From positions 1,736,001-1,800,000 of the forward strand of contig NZ_CP104578.1 in NCBI RefSeq assembly GCF_036826855.1: a DNA stretch of 64,000 bases, read 5' to 3'. The notes below the pieces were generated by a model, which had not been told where the DNA came from, did no database searches, and worked only from the letters and a program-made list of their open reading frames with translations. The position numbers and the translations under genes are program-made. This document shows positions 1 through 8,248 of the stretch, piece after piece. The first letter of the stretch is position 1, and every line of letters starts with the position of its first letter. This stretch comes from Streptomyces sp. SJL17-4 (GTDB taxonomy: Bacteria > Actinomycetota > Actinomycetes > Streptomycetales > Streptomycetaceae).

Positions 1-67
1 CTGCCGAAGGTGCTGCCATGGCGGTGCTTCCTTCATTCCTCGGGGGTGGTGTGGGCACGGCAGGACC

Positions 68-1474
68 CTAGGAGGATTTGAGTGCCGGGGCCGTGTGACG
101 GCTCCGGGTGCCGAGATGGTGGAAGAACAGATTCAGCAGGACGGCGACGAGCGCGCCGGCGCTGATGCCGGAGCCGAGCACGGTCTGTGCCCAGGCGGGG
201 AACTCGGCGTAGAAGGTGGGTGCGGCGAGCGGGATGATGCCCGCTCCGAGCGCGACGGCCACCAGGATGATGTTGGAGCTGTCGTCGAGTCCGGCTTCCG
301 ACAGGGTACGGATGCCGCTGACGGCGATGGAGCCGAAGAGGACGATACCGGCGCCGCCGAGGACGGGCATCGGGACCATGGAGACGACCGCGCCGAGGAC
401 CGGGAAGGCGCCGAGGACCAGCAGGGCGCCGCCGGCGACCGCGACGACGTACCGGGAGCGCACCCGGGTCAGCGAGACGACGCCGACGTTCTGGGCGAAG
501 GCCGAGGTCGGGAAGCCGCCGAAGACGGGGCCGATCAGCGTGGCGATGCCGTCGGTGCGGAGTCCGCGGGTGATGGTCCGGCCGTCGCTGCGGCGCTCGC
601 AGATCTCGCCGAGGGCGAGCATGCCGGCGCTGGACTCGGTCATCAGGACCAGCATCACGATGCACAGGGAGAGGATCGCGGCGGGCTGGAACTCCGGGGC
701 GCCGAAGGCGAAGGGGGCGGGCAGGGCCGCGACGGGCGCCTCGCGCAGCGCCGTGAAGTCGGCCATCCCGAAGGGGATCGCGGCCAGGGTGCCGATGAAG
801 AGGCCGAGCAGCAGGGCGATCTGCTTGACGAAGCCCTTGCCGAAGCGCTGGAAGAGCAGGATGACGACGAGGGTGAAGCCGGCGAGTGCCAGGTACTTCA
901 TGGCGCCGAAGTCGGCGGCGGTCCTGTCGCCGCCCTGCGCCCAGCCGACGGGCACGGGCATCAGGGTGACCCCGATGAGGGTGATGACGACGCCGGTGAC
1001 GAGCGGCGGGAAGAAGCGCAGGAGCCTGCCGAAGAAGGGTCCGACGGCGAGGCAGAACACTCCGGCGACCATCACCGCGCCGTAGATGGCGGGGAGCTGG
1101 TGACCGGGGGCGCTGGTCTCGGCGATGGCGAGCATCGGCGCGATGCCGGCGGAGGAGGCGGCGTTGACGAACGGCAGCCGGTTGCCGGCGAAGCCCCGGA
1201 CGCCGAGGGTCTGCAGGATGGTCGCGCAGCCGGCGATCAGCAGGCCGGCCGCGATGAGCCGGGTCATTCCGGCGGCGTCCAGGCCGACGGCCTGGCCGAT
1301 GATGAGCGGAGGGGTGACGACGCCTGCGTACATGGCGGCGATGTGCTGGAGCGCCGCGGGGACGAGCCGCGAGGCAGGAAGCTTTTCGTCCACCGGATGA
1401 ACCTGGCGGGTCGGGTCCGGCGGGGTGGAACACGGGCCTTCGGCGGTTGCCGGCCCCTTTGCGGGCTGTGTCAT
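68..1474 (-). CDS. NCS2 urate/xanthine permease
   Basis: Predicted polytopic inner-membrane purine carrier of 468 residues that probably imports urate or xanthine with H+ or Na+. Successive hydrophobic segments run through the protein. The NCS2 hallmark FPTSAFAQNVGVVSLT is present; in the family this region lies beside the substrate site. The ATG at 1474 is preceded by GGAGGG. It is the last gene of a minus-strand run uraD-uraH-uricase-permease, which argues for urate as substrate by context. Family assignment is firm; the exact substrate is inferred. Confidence 0.9.
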   Translation of the reverse strand: MTQPAKGPATAEGPCSTPPDPTRQVHPVDEKLPASRLVPAALQHIAAMYAGVVTPPLIIGQAVGLDAAGMTRLIAAGLLIAGCATILQTLGVRGFAGNRLPFVNAASSAGIAPMLAIAETSAPGHQLPAIYGAVMVAGVFCLAVGPFFGRLLRFFPPLVTGVVITLIGVTLMPVPVGWAQGGDRTAADFGAMKYLALAGFTLVVILLFQRFGKGFVKQIALLLGLFIGTLAAIPFGMADFTALREAPVAALPAPFAFGAPEFQPAAILSLCIVMLVLMTESSAGMLALGEICERRSDGRTITRGLRTDGIATLIGPVFGGFPTSAFAQNVGVVSLTRVRSRYVVAVAGGALLVLGAFPVLGAVVSMVPMPVLGGAGIVLFGSIAVSGIRTLSEAGLDDSSNIILVAVALGAGIIPLAAPTFYAEFPAWAQTVLGSGISAGALVAVLLNLFFHHLGTRSRHTAPALKSS

Positions 1475-1496
1475 GAGAATCCCTCCGGTCCGGCGC

Positions 1497-1528
1497 GGCC
1501 CCCGCCCGACTGCGGGCGGGCGGGGGCC
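1497..1528 (-). terminator. 12-bp hairpin between uricase and permease
   Basis: GGCCCCCGCCCG (1497-1508) pairs perfectly with 1517-1528 around an 8-nt loop. It lies 17 nt beyond the uricase stop and just before the permease ribosome site. It has no T-tract, so it is probably a partial terminator or an mRNA-stabilising element that lowers permease expression relative to uricase. Confidence 0.55.
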
Positions 1529-1545
1529 GGTCACTCGGACGCCGC

Positions 1546-2469
1546 TTAGAGGTTGGTCATGTCGACCGGGATCTGCGCCGTGGCTCCGTCGCGGAGGACG
1601 GTGGCCTCGATGAGGCCGTACATGCGGTCGGCGGCGTAGTAGACCTCGTTGTCGTTCTTGAGGCCGAAGGGCTCGAGGTCGACCAGGAAGTGGTGCTTGT
1701 TCGGGAGCGAGAAGCGGACTTCGTCGATCTCCGAGCGGTGGTTGATGATGCGCGTGGCCATCTGGTACAGCGTCTGCTGGAGGGAGTACGAGTACGTCTC
1801 CGAGAAGGCCTCGAGCATGTGCTTCTTGGTCTGCTCGTAGGACCGCTCCCAGTTGGGCATGCGCTGCTCGTCGTCGGTCCAGTTGAACCGCCAGCGGGCG
1901 GACACCTGCGTGGCCAGGATGCGGTCGTACGCCTCCTGGAGCGTCGTGTACTGGTCCTTGATGTAGCCCCAGAACTCCGAGTTGGTGGAGTTCATGACGA
2001 CGAGGTCCTTGAGGCCGGAGATGACCTCCCAGTTCTCGCCGTCGTAGGTGATCTGGGTGACGCGGGTCTCCTGGCCCTTGCGGGCGAAGGAGTGGTTGAC
2101 CTCGTCGGCGCCGATGAACTTGGAGTTGGCCTCGGAGGACGCGATGCGCTCCCAGGCGTACTCCTCGATCCGGATGCGCGCCTTCTTGATCGGCTCCTGG
2201 CTCGTCACGAAGTGGCGCGCGAGGTGGATGCCGAACTGCTCGGCGGACTCGATGCCGTACTCCTTGGCGAACGCGAAGACGGTGTTCTTCGTCGTGTCGG
2301 TGGGGAGGCAGTGGGCGTTGGAGCCGGTGAGGTGGACGTCGTCGAGGTCGCCGGAGAGGGCGACGGAGACGTTCAGGTCCTTGATGTGGTGGGTGTCGCC
2401 GTCCCGCGTGATCTTGACGACGCGGTTCTCTGCTTTGCCGTACTGGTTCTGGCCGAGAATCGTGGGCAT
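1546..2469 (-). CDS. uox: Urate oxidase (uricase)
   Basis: Cofactor-free uricase of 307 residues that oxidises urate with O2 to 5-hydroxyisourate and releases H2O2. Family landmarks seen: the TDTTKNTVFAF segment with the catalytic Thr/Lys region, the uricase signature region VVMNSTNSEFWGY, and the C-terminal PNKHHFL with the catalytic His. Length is normal. The ATG at 2469 has GGGAG a few bases upstream. The gene follows uraH by 5 nt, so the two are co-transcribed. The H2O2 product explains why catalase may share its control element (see 3468 and 6219). Confidence 0.96.
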   Translation of the reverse strand: MPTILGQNQYGKAENRVVKITRDGDTHHIKDLNVSVALSGDLDDVHLTGSNAHCLPTDTTKNTVFAFAKEYGIESAEQFGIHLARHFVTSQEPIKKARIRIEEYAWERIASSEANSKFIGADEVNHSFARKGQETRVTQITYDGENWEVISGLKDLVVMNSTNSEFWGYIKDQYTTLQEAYDRILATQVSARWRFNWTDDEQRMPNWERSYEQTKKHMLEAFSETYSYSLQQTLYQMATRIINHRSEIDEVRFSLPNKHHFLVDLEPFGLKNDNEVYYAADRMYGLIEATVLRDGATAQIPVDMTNL

Positions 2470-2474
2470 GTCTG

Positions 2475-2876
2475 CTAGCTCCCTCGGTATACGGAGTAGC
2501 CGAACGGGTTGAGCAGCAGCGGTACGTGGTAATGCTCGCCGGGGGTGACGGCGAACGTGATCGCCACCTCCGGGAAGAACGCACCGCTGTCCCTTACGCG
2601 GGGGGCGTCCTGCTGCGCCTCGGCTTGCTTCTTGGAGTTCTTGTTCACGAAGTACGTCTCGACCTCGAAGTCGAGTCGTACGTGGGTGGTGCCCTCCGGC
2701 AGCGCCGGCAGGTCCTTGCAGCGTCCGTCCGCGTCGGTGGCGGAGCCGCCGAGCGCGATCCACTCCGCGTCGGAGCCGCTGCGGGCCGCGAGCGTGATGG
2801 CGACGCCCTCAGCAGGGCGGCCGATGCTGGTGTCCAGGATGTGGGTGGACACCGAGGCCGTGGTGTCGGTGCTCAT
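2475..2876 (-). CDS. uraH: 5-hydroxyisourate hydrolase (transthyretin-like)
   Basis: 133-residue transthyretin-like enzyme that hydrolyses 5-hydroxyisourate, the product of uricase, to OHCU. The N-terminal HILDTSIGRPA motif and the C-terminal YRGS tetrapeptide diagnostic of HIU hydrolases (rather than transthyretin) are both present. The ATG at 2876 overlaps the uraD stop in an ATGA, so translation is coupled. Cytoplasmic; no signal peptide. Confidence 0.95.
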   Translation of the reverse strand: MSTDTTASVSTHILDTSIGRPAEGVAITLAARSGSDAEWIALGGSATDADGRCKDLPALPEGTTHVRLDFEVETYFVNKNSKKQAEAQQDAPRVRDSGAFFPEVAITFAVTPGEHYHVPLLLNPFGYSVYRGS

Positions 2877-3397
2877 GCGGAGCTCTCTTCCTCGGAGGTC
2901 TCGACGAGACGGGTCAGCCGGATGCGGTTGATCTTGCCCAGTTCGGTGCGGATGATCTCCCGCTCCTTCTCGGGCGAGTTGCCGATCCGCTGCCGGAGGG
3001 CGTCGCGCATCTGCTCGCCGGTCAGGCCGGTGGCGCAGATGAGGAAGACGTGTCCGAACCGGTCCTGGTAGGCCAGGTTGAGTTCGAGCATCTCGGCCTT
3101 GAGCTCCGCGGAGGCGCCTGCCATCCCGCTCTGTTCGCGGGAGGAGGTCGGGTCCCCGGCCTTCGGACGACCGATCGGCGGGTGCCCCGCCATCGCCTCG
3201 GCAAGGTCCTCGGCGGTCAGCTCGGCCATGGCGGCGTCGCTGGCGAGGAAGAGAGCTTCGGCGGTGGTGTACGGGCGCTGGGCGAGGATCTCGCTCCCCC
3301 ACGCCGAACTGGAACACACCTCGTGGAGCGCGGCGAGGGCCTCGCTGTCCGCGGAGGTGTTGAACCGGGTGAGGCCCGGTGTCGTACCTGAAGTCAC
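2873..3397 (-). CDS. uraD: OHCU decarboxylase
   Basis: 174-residue 2-oxo-4-hydroxy-4-carboxy-5-ureidoimidazoline decarboxylase, which yields S-allantoin. Visible landmarks are FNTS near the N-terminus, the active-site segment AGHPPIG with the catalytic His, and SREQSG. It starts with GTG at 3397, 7 nt after GGAGG. It is first gene of the uraD-uraH-uox-permease operon, so the promoter and operator at 3468-3489 should govern the whole urate branch. Confidence 0.94.
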   Translation of the reverse strand: MTSGTTPGLTRFNTSADSEALAALHEVCSSSAWGSEILAQRPYTTAEALFLASDAAMAELTAEDLAEAMAGHPPIGRPKAGDPTSSREQSGMAGASAELKAEMLELNLAYQDRFGHVFLICATGLTGEQMRDALRQRIGNSPEKEREIIRTELGKINRIRLTRLVETSEEESSA

Positions 3398-3467
3398 GGG
3401 AAGCCTCCGTGGCTGTTTTTCGCTGTGCGTCGGACGGGCTGCGGATAGCTAACGCCCTCCGCAACAC

Positions 3468-3489
3468 AACGTCAACACTTTGTTGAAAA
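3468..3489 (-). promoter_or_regulatory. uraD operon promoter with TCAACA-N3-TGTTGA operator
   Basis: On the minus strand a 15-bp palindrome TCAACAAAGTGTTGA (3472-3486) runs into TTGACG, a -35 box complementary to 3470-3475. TAGCTA follows 18 nt later. The surrounding 22 bp differ at one position from the element upstream of katA (6219-6240). This suggests one regulator represses both. The regulator is unknown; the sequence differs from the TTCCG-type sites at hyi and gcl. Confidence 0.7.
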
Positions 3490-3502
3490 CTCGGCCACGC
3501 AA

Positions 3503-3534
3503 AAGCCGTCGTCCCGACATCCGGACGACGGCTT
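3503..3534 (-). terminator. Terminator of the HTH/thiamine-binding-like pair
   Basis: A perfect 12-bp stem, AAGCCGTCGTCC with its complement at 3523-3534, and an 8-nt loop. On the minus strand the stem ends in TTTT, and it lies 19 nt past the stop of the gene at 3553-3939. It separates that pair from the uraD promoter. Confidence 0.75.
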
Positions 3535-3552
3535 GTGGCCACACATGATCAA

Positions 3553-3939
3553 CTACTCGCCCTTGGCGGCCTTTTCCCTGTTCAGGGCGGTCTCCCTGTT
3601 CAGGTAGTTGTACACGGTGAAGCGGCTGACACCCAGTGCACCCGCCACCGTCTCCACTCCATGGCGCACCGCGAAGGCCCCCCGGGCCTCCAGGAGACGG
3701 ACGGCCTCCTGCTTGGCCTTGCGGTCCAGTTCGGCCAGTGGCATCCCGTGCCGCCGCTCCATCGCCGCGAGGATGTGGTCGAGGGATTCGGACAGCTGTG
3801 GAAGCCGTACGGCGAGCACGTCCTCCCCTTCCCAGGACAGGACGACGTCGTCGGCCTCCGCCTGCGCGGGGACGAGCAGCTCGGCGCCCATGGCGTCCAC
3901 CAGCGGCTTCACGGCAGTGACCAGAGGGTGCTCGTTCAC
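3553..3939 (-). CDS. YheO/DauR-like helix-turn-helix regulator, short form
   Basis: 128-residue DNA-binding protein. The last third, GVETVAGALGVSRFTVYNYL, matches the HTH that ends YheO/DauR proteins, and the preceding LDRKAKQEAVRLLEARGAFAV fits the same family. The N-terminal part (HPLVTAVKPLVDAMGAELL) resembles the start of the YheO PAS-like domain, but the domain is much shorter than usual. Its ATG overlaps the stop of the upstream gene (ATGA). Its place between the urate and glyoxylate genes makes it a candidate local regulator; target and ligand are unknown. Confidence 0.72.
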   Translation of the reverse strand: MNEHPLVTAVKPLVDAMGAELLVPAQAEADDVVLSWEGEDVLAVRLPQLSESLDHILAAMERRHGMPLAELDRKAKQEAVRLLEARGAFAVRHGVETVAGALGVSRFTVYNYLNRETALNREKAAKGE

Positions 3940-4190
3940 TTGTCGTCCTCCCCGAGCACATTGACCTGGAGCGAGACGCGGGTGGCGCCGGCCGCGAGCG
4001 ACTTGCGCAGCAGCGCGTCGACGGCGGTGAGCACCTCGTCGGCACCGCCTTCCGCCGTGTTTCCGAAGGGGCCGACGTCGACCGCGTCCAGTTCGGCCGA
4101 CTGGATGACCTCACGGGCCACGACCGCGTGCGCCGGCGCCTCGTCGAGGTCGAACGGCTCGGTCGTGAACTCCACTCTCAAACGCACCAT
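3936..4190 (-). CDS. Small thiamine-binding-protein-like (MTH1187/YkoF) protein
   Basis: 84 residues, with a beta-alpha-beta pattern: VRLRVEFTTEPFDL, then VGPFGNTAEG, then a helix, then ATRVSLQVNVLGE. The spacing and the ending strand resemble the MTH1187/YkoF thiamine-binding fold, but similarity by eye is moderate. It is translationally coupled to the HTH gene downstream and divergent from hyi, so it could serve as a ligand-sensing partner. That role is inference only. Confidence 0.55.
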   Translation of the reverse strand: MVRLRVEFTTEPFDLDEAPAHAVVAREVIQSAELDAVDVGPFGNTAEGGADEVLTAVDALLRKSLAAGATRVSLQVNVLGEDDK

Positions 4191-4247
4191 GGCCCCACGC
4201 TACGGCCCCACTCCCGTCTGCGGGAGCCCCGGACCTGCGGGGACCTC

Positions 4248-4312
4248 TTGACAAGCGCGCCGCCCGCCTTGCAACATTCCGTCAGACAGAAACTTACTTC
4301 CGCGATACGGAA
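4248..4312 (+). promoter_or_regulatory. hyi promoter with two tandem 15-bp operators
   Basis: TTGACA (4248-4253), an 18-nt spacer, then CAACAT (4272-4277) as -35/-10. Immediately downstream are two 15-bp sites 21 bp apart: TTCCGTCAGACAGAA (4277-4291) and the perfect palindrome TTCCGCGATACGGAA (4298-4312), which runs into the hyi ribosome site. The same arrangement precedes gcl. The known IclR-family AllR repressor of Streptomyces allantoin/glyoxylate genes is the likely binder; its gene is not in this window. Confidence 0.78.
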
Positions 4313-4328
4313 GGAGCGCCTACCCCTC

Positions 4329-5180
4329 ATGACCCGCTTCTCAGCAGACGCAGCCATGGACCAGCGCTTCGATGTGAACCTGTCGATCCTCTTCACGGAA
4401 CTCCCGCTCCTGGAGCGCCCCGCGGCCGCCGCCGCGGCGGGCTTCACCGCGGTCGAGCTGTGGTGGCCCTGGATCGACACCGCCACCCCCGAGCAGAGCG
4501 AGCTCGACGCCCTCAAGAAGGCTCTTGAGGACGCCGGCACCCAGCTGGTGGGCCTGAACTTCTACGCCGGACAGCTCCCCGGCCCGGACCGCGGAGCCCT
4601 CTCCGTCCCCGGGGACGAGTCGGACCGCTTCCGCGCCAACATCGAGGTGGCCGCCGACTTCGCCGCCTCGGTCGGCTGCAAGGCGCTCAACGCGCTCTAC
4701 GGCAACCGCGTCGAGGGCGTCGACCCGCAGATCCAGGACACCCTCGCCCTGGAGAACCTGGTCCTGGCCGCCCGCGCGGCGGACCGGATCGGCGCGATCC
4801 TCCTCGTCGAGACCCTCAACAAGCCGGAGTCGCCTCTCTACCCGCTGGTGAGCGCCCCCTCCGCCATCGAGGTGATCGACAAGGTCAACGCGGCGACCGG
4901 GCTCGGCAACGCCAAGTTCCTCCTCGACATCTACCACCTGTCGATGAACGGCGAGGACGTCAGCCAGGTCATCGCGGAGTACGCGGCCAAGACCGGCCAC
5001 GTCCAGATCGCGGACAACCCGGGCCGTGGCGCGCCGGGCACCGGTGACCTCCCCCTGGAGCAGCTCCTCGACGAGCTGAAGAAGGCCGGGTACGAGGGCT
5101 GGATCGGCCTGGAGTACAAGGCCGCCGACGCCGCCGCGTCCTTCGAGTGGCTCCCGGCCGAGGCCCGCCCGGCCCGCTGA
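4329..5180 (+). CDS. hyi: Hydroxypyruvate isomerase-type TIM barrel
   Basis: 283-residue xylose-isomerase-like TIM barrel that interconverts hydroxypyruvate and tartronate semialdehyde in glyoxylate assimilation. Segments FDVNLSILFTELPLL at the start, GLNFYAG, LVETLNKP, LLDIYHLSMNGED and HVQIADNPGRGAPGTG are characteristic, with Glu and Asp/His metal ligands on successive strands. ATG 4329 was chosen because GGAAGGAG lies 11 nt upstream; that site overlaps the proximal operator. glxR follows 43 nt later on the same strand. Confidence 0.93.
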   Translation: MTRFSADAAMDQRFDVNLSILFTELPLLERPAAAAAAGFTAVELWWPWIDTATPEQSELDALKKALEDAGTQLVGLNFYAGQLPGPDRGALSVPGDESDRFRANIEVAADFAASVGCKALNALYGNRVEGVDPQIQDTLALENLVLAARAADRIGAILLVETLNKPESPLYPLVSAPSAIEVIDKVNAATGLGNAKFLLDIYHLSMNGEDVSQVIAEYAAKTGHVQIADNPGRGAPGTGDLPLEQLLDELKKAGYEGWIGLEYKAADAAASFEWLPAEARPAR

Positions 5181-5223
5181 CCAGCGACTTCCCCCGTACG
5201 ACCAGTTTTTGAGAGGCACCCTC

Positions 5224-6114
5224 ATGAGCACCCTCCCCAAGATCGCGTGGATCGGCCTCGGCATCATGGGCTCCCCCATGTCCGAGAACCTGATCAAGGC
5301 CGGCTACTCGGTCACCGGCTTCACCCTGGAGCAGGACAAGCTGGACCGCCTCACCGCGGCCGGCGGCACCGCCGCCGCGTCGATCGCGGAGGCAGTCAAG
5401 GACGCCGACGTCGTCATCACGATGGTGCCCGCCTCCCCGCAGGTCGAGGCCATCTCCTACGGCCCCGAGGGCATCCTGGAGAACGCCAGGCAGGGCGCGC
5501 TGATCGTCGACATGTCGTCGATCACCCCCCAGACCTCGGTCGACCTCGCGAAGAACGCCAAGGAGAAGGGCATCCGCGTCATCGACGCGCCCGTCTCCGG
5601 CGGCGAGGCCGGCGCCATCGAGGCCGTGCTCTCGATCATGGTCGGTGGCGAGAAGGCCGACTTCGACGAGGCCCTCCCGATCCTCGAGACCCTCGGCAAG
5701 ACCATCGTCCTCTGTGGTCCGCACGGCTCCGGCCAGACGGTGAAGGCCGCCAACCAGCTGATCGTCGCGGTCAACATCCAGGCCTGCGCCGAGGCCGTGG
5801 TCTTCCTGGAGAAGTCCGGTGTGGACCTCCAGGCCGCCCTCGACGTCCTCAACGGCGGTCTGGCCGGCTCGACCGTGCTGACCCGCAAGAAGGACAACTT
5901 CCTGAACCGGGACTTCAAGCCCGGCTTCCGGATCGACCTGCACCACAAGGACATGGGCATCGTCACCGACGCCGCCCGCAACGTCGGTGCGGCCCTCCCG
6001 GTCGGCGCGGTCGTCGCCCAGCTCGTGGCCTCGCTGCGCGCCCAGGGTGACGGCGGCCTGGACCACTCGGCCCTGCTGCGCGCCGTCGAGCGCCTCTCCG
6101 GCCAGCAGGTCTGA
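5224..6114 (+). CDS. glxR: 2-hydroxy-3-oxopropionate (tartronate semialdehyde) reductase
   Basis: 296-residue beta-hydroxyacid dehydrogenase that reduces tartronate semialdehyde to D-glycerate with NAD(P)H. It shows the Rossmann GLGIMGSPMSENL near residue 10, the family signature DAPVSGGEAGA, and the catalytic-lysine segment VKAANQL. ATG 5224 follows GAGAGG. It forms an operon with hyi and completes the glyoxylate route begun by Gcl. Confidence 0.94.
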   Translation: MSTLPKIAWIGLGIMGSPMSENLIKAGYSVTGFTLEQDKLDRLTAAGGTAAASIAEAVKDADVVITMVPASPQVEAISYGPEGILENARQGALIVDMSSITPQTSVDLAKNAKEKGIRVIDAPVSGGEAGAIEAVLSIMVGGEKADFDEALPILETLGKTIVLCGPHGSGQTVKAANQLIVAVNIQACAEAVVFLEKSGVDLQAALDVLNGGLAGSTVLTRKKDNFLNRDFKPGFRIDLHHKDMGIVTDAARNVGAALPVGAVVAQLVASLRAQGDGGLDHSALLRAVERLSGQQV

Positions 6115-6120
6115 TCCAGC

Positions 6121-6138
6121 GCCCCCGTGAGCGGGGGC
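6121..6138 (+). terminator. hyi-glxR terminator
   Basis: GCCCCCG-TGAG-CGGGGGC, a 7-bp G/C stem with a tetraloop that begins 6 nt after the glxR stop. Short and without a T-run, as is common in Streptomyces. Confidence 0.6.
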
Positions 6139-6218
6139 CCCAGATTTCCGGTCGGTGGCGGCGCTGACAACTGTCCTGTCGCGCCCAGGCGCCGTCGCCG
6201 ACCGGAACACCCACTTCA

Positions 6219-6262
6219 TTTTCAACAAACTGTTGACGTTACGTTCGAGCCGAATTTACGCT
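6219..6262 (+). promoter_or_regulatory. katA promoter with TCAACA-N3-TGTTGA operator
   Basis: Palindrome TCAACAAACTGTTGA (6222-6236) overlaps a -35 TTGACG (6233-6238). TACGCT (6257-6262) follows after 18 nt. The 22 bp at 6219-6240 match the uraD promoter element with one mismatch in the palindrome centre. Placement over the -35 box suits a repressor that senses urate or a downstream product, or oxidative stress. Confidence 0.72.
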
Positions 6263-6301
6263 CCTCGCACCGTCAGCAGAGCTCCCGTACGGAAGGTCAC
6301 G

Positions 6302-7759
6302 ATGTCGAAGCGCGTGCTTACGACCGAGTCCGGCGCCCCCGTCGCCGACAACCAGAACTCCGCCACCGCCGGCGTCGGTGGCCCTCTCCTCCTCCAGGAC
6401 CAGCACCTGCTGGAGAAGCTCGCGCGCTTCAACCGTGAGCGGATCCCGGAGCGTGTGGTGCACGCCCGCGGCTCCGGCGCGTACGGCTACTTCGAGGTGA
6501 CCGACGACGTCACCGGCTTCACCAAGGCGAACTTCCTCGGCGAGGTCGGCAAGAAGACCGAGACGTTCATCCGCTTCTCCACCGTGGCCGACTCGCTCGG
6601 TGGCGCGGACGCCGTCCGCGACCCGCGCGGCTTCGCGCTGAAGTTCTACACCGAAGAGGGCAACTACGACCTCGTCGGCAACAACACCCCGGTGTTCTTC
6701 ATCAAGGACCCGATCAAGTTCCCCGACTTCATCCACTCCCAGAAGCGCGACCCCTTCACGGGCAAGCAGGAGGCGGACAACGTCTGGGACTTCTGGGCGC
6801 ACGCCCCCGAGGCGACGCACCAGATCACCTGGCTCATGGGCGACCGCGGCATCCCGGCCTCGTACCGTCACATGAACGGCTACGGCTCGCACACCTACCA
6901 GTGGACCAACGAGGCGGGCGAGGCCTTCTTCGTCAAGTACCACTTCAAGACGAACCAGGGCATCCGCAGCCTCTCCGCCGACCAGGCCGCCGAGCTCGTC
7001 GGCAAGGACGCGAACTCGCACCAGACCGACCTGCTCCAGGCCATCGAGCGCGGTGTGAACCCCTCGTGGACCCTGTACGTCCAGGTGATGCCGGCCGCCG
7101 AGGCCGCCGAGTACCGCTTCAACCCGTTCGACCTCACCAAGGTGTGGCCGCACAGCGACTACCCGCTGCAGCGCGTGGGCCGCCTGGTCCTCGACCGCAA
7201 CCCGGAGAACGTCTTCGCCGAGGTCGAGCAGGCCGCGTTCTCCCCGAACAACTTCGTCCCGGGCATCGGCCCCTCGCCGGACAAGATGCTCCAGGGCCGC
7301 CTCTTCGCCTACGCGGACGCCCACCGCTACCGCCTCGGCGTGAACCACACCCTGCTGCCGGTCAACGCCCCCAAGGCGACCACGGCCCAGAACTACGGCC
7401 GCGACGGCGCCATGGCGCTGCGCAACGGCTCGCGCCACGACAAGAACTACGAGCCCAACTCGTACCAGGGCCCGGCCCAGACCGACGCGGCGCTCTCCGC
7501 CCCGCTCGCGATCCACGGCTGGACCGGCACCCACGAGGCGCCGCAGCACACCAAGGACGACGACTTCTTCCAGGCCGGTGAGCTCTACCGCCTGATGTCC
7601 GAGGACGAGAAGAAGCGCCTGGTCGCCAACATCGCCGGCGGTCTGTCCCAGGTGTCCCGCGAGGACGTCATCGAGAAGAACGTGGCGCACTTCGCCGCCG
7701 CCGACGCGGACTACGGCAAGCGCGTGGCCGAGGCCGTCAACGCCCTGCGCGAGGACTGA
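6302..7759 (+). CDS. katA: Monofunctional heme catalase
   Basis: 485-residue small-subunit catalase that dismutates H2O2. It has the distal His in [12 protein letters not shown], the Asn in VGNNTPVFF, and the proximal heme Tyr in [14 protein letters not shown]. The clan landmarks RFSTV and [11 protein letters not shown] are present. ATG 6302 lies behind GGAAGG; earlier in-frame starts lack a ribosome site and would overlap the promoter. It sits beside the purine module and shares the uraD-type control element, so it probably removes uricase-derived H2O2. Confidence 0.96.
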   Translation: MSKRVLTTESGAPVADNQNSATAGVGGPLLLQDQHLLEKLARFNRERIPERVVHARGSGAYGYFEVTDDVTGFTKANFLGEVGKKTETFIRFSTVADSLGGADAVRDPRGFALKFYTEEGNYDLVGNNTPVFFIKDPIKFPDFIHSQKRDPFTGKQEADNVWDFWAHAPEATHQITWLMGDRGIPASYRHMNGYGSHTYQWTNEAGEAFFVKYHFKTNQGIRSLSADQAAELVGKDANSHQTDLLQAIERGVNPSWTLYVQVMPAAEAAEYRFNPFDLTKVWPHSDYPLQRVGRLVLDRNPENVFAEVEQAAFSPNNFVPGIGPSPDKMLQGRLFAYADAHRYRLGVNHTLLPVNAPKATTAQNYGRDGAMALRNGSRHDKNYEPNSYQGPAQTDAALSAPLAIHGWTGTHEAPQHTKDDDFFQAGELYRLMSEDEKKRLVANIAGGLSQVSREDVIEKNVAHFAAADADYGKRVAEAVNALRED

Positions 7760-7817
7760 CCGGCCGGCATCACCCAGACTGCGTACGGCACCTGACGGGA
7801 GGTCAGTGTCGTACGTG

Positions 7818-7861
7818 GTCCGGATCACCGACCCGGATGAGGGGTGGCCGGTGATCCGGAC
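7818..7861 (+). terminator. 13-bp hairpin after katA
   Basis: GTCCGGATCACCG (7818-7830) is perfectly complementary to 7849-7861 around an 18-nt loop, 58 nt after the katA stop. First of three long hairpins in this gene-free stretch. Confidence 0.6.
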
Positions 7862-7907
7862 AAGCGTGAGGACCGCGGCGGCGCCGAGCCAGTGCGGTGG
7901 TAAGGGC

Positions 7908-7948
7908 GCCGGTCCCCCTTCTTGACCTGAAAGAAGGGGAGCACCGGC
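7908..7948. other. Second hairpin in the katA downstream gap
   Basis: An inner perfect stem CCCCTTCTT/AAGAAGGGG (7915-7923 with 7931-7939) is extended by GCCGGT/ACCGGC (7908-7913 with 7943-7948). It could be a second terminator or a structured RNA. Confidence 0.45.
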
Positions 7949-8072
7949 CGCCCGTCGGCACCGCCGCGGTCCCAACGCCCCCTCCCGAGGGCTCCCGGCC
8001 CCACCCAAGACTCCGCCCGGCGGCGCGAACGTCCTGTCGCGCCAGCCTCGTGCCGCCGGGCGGTCACCAGCC

Positions 8073-8117
8073 GAAGAGCGCGGAACCAGGTTTACGGTCC
8101 CTGGTTCCGCGCTCTTC
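8073..8117. terminator. 18-bp perfect hairpin before the HNH gene
   Basis: GAAGAGCGCGGAACCAGG (8073-8090) pairs with all 18 bases of 8100-8117 around a 9-nt loop, followed by TTC. Three copies of a GTGTACGGG-like unit follow at about 8121-8146. The remainder of 7760-8248 has no convincing gene. The hairpin insulates the HNH gene from katA. Confidence 0.65.
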
Positions 8118-8248
8118 TTCGTGTACGGGGTGTACGGGGTGTACGGGTCGCAGCGCATCGTTTCTGCGGTGAAGATCCGCACCCGCTCGGGGGAGCGCAC
8201 CGCGATGCGGGCCCCACGCGCCCCGCGACCGGCGCTATCCACTCGTAC

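Noticed and set aside
3468..3489. Fur/CatR or PecS/HucR-type operator at uraD and katA
   Set aside because: The TCAACA-N3-TGTTGA core does not resemble the motifs I know for these families, so no regulator name was given.
7908..8117. A tRNA or riboswitch in the hairpin-rich gap after katA
   Set aside because: No cloverleaf, no T-loop consensus and no known aptamer core; only simple stem-loops were found.
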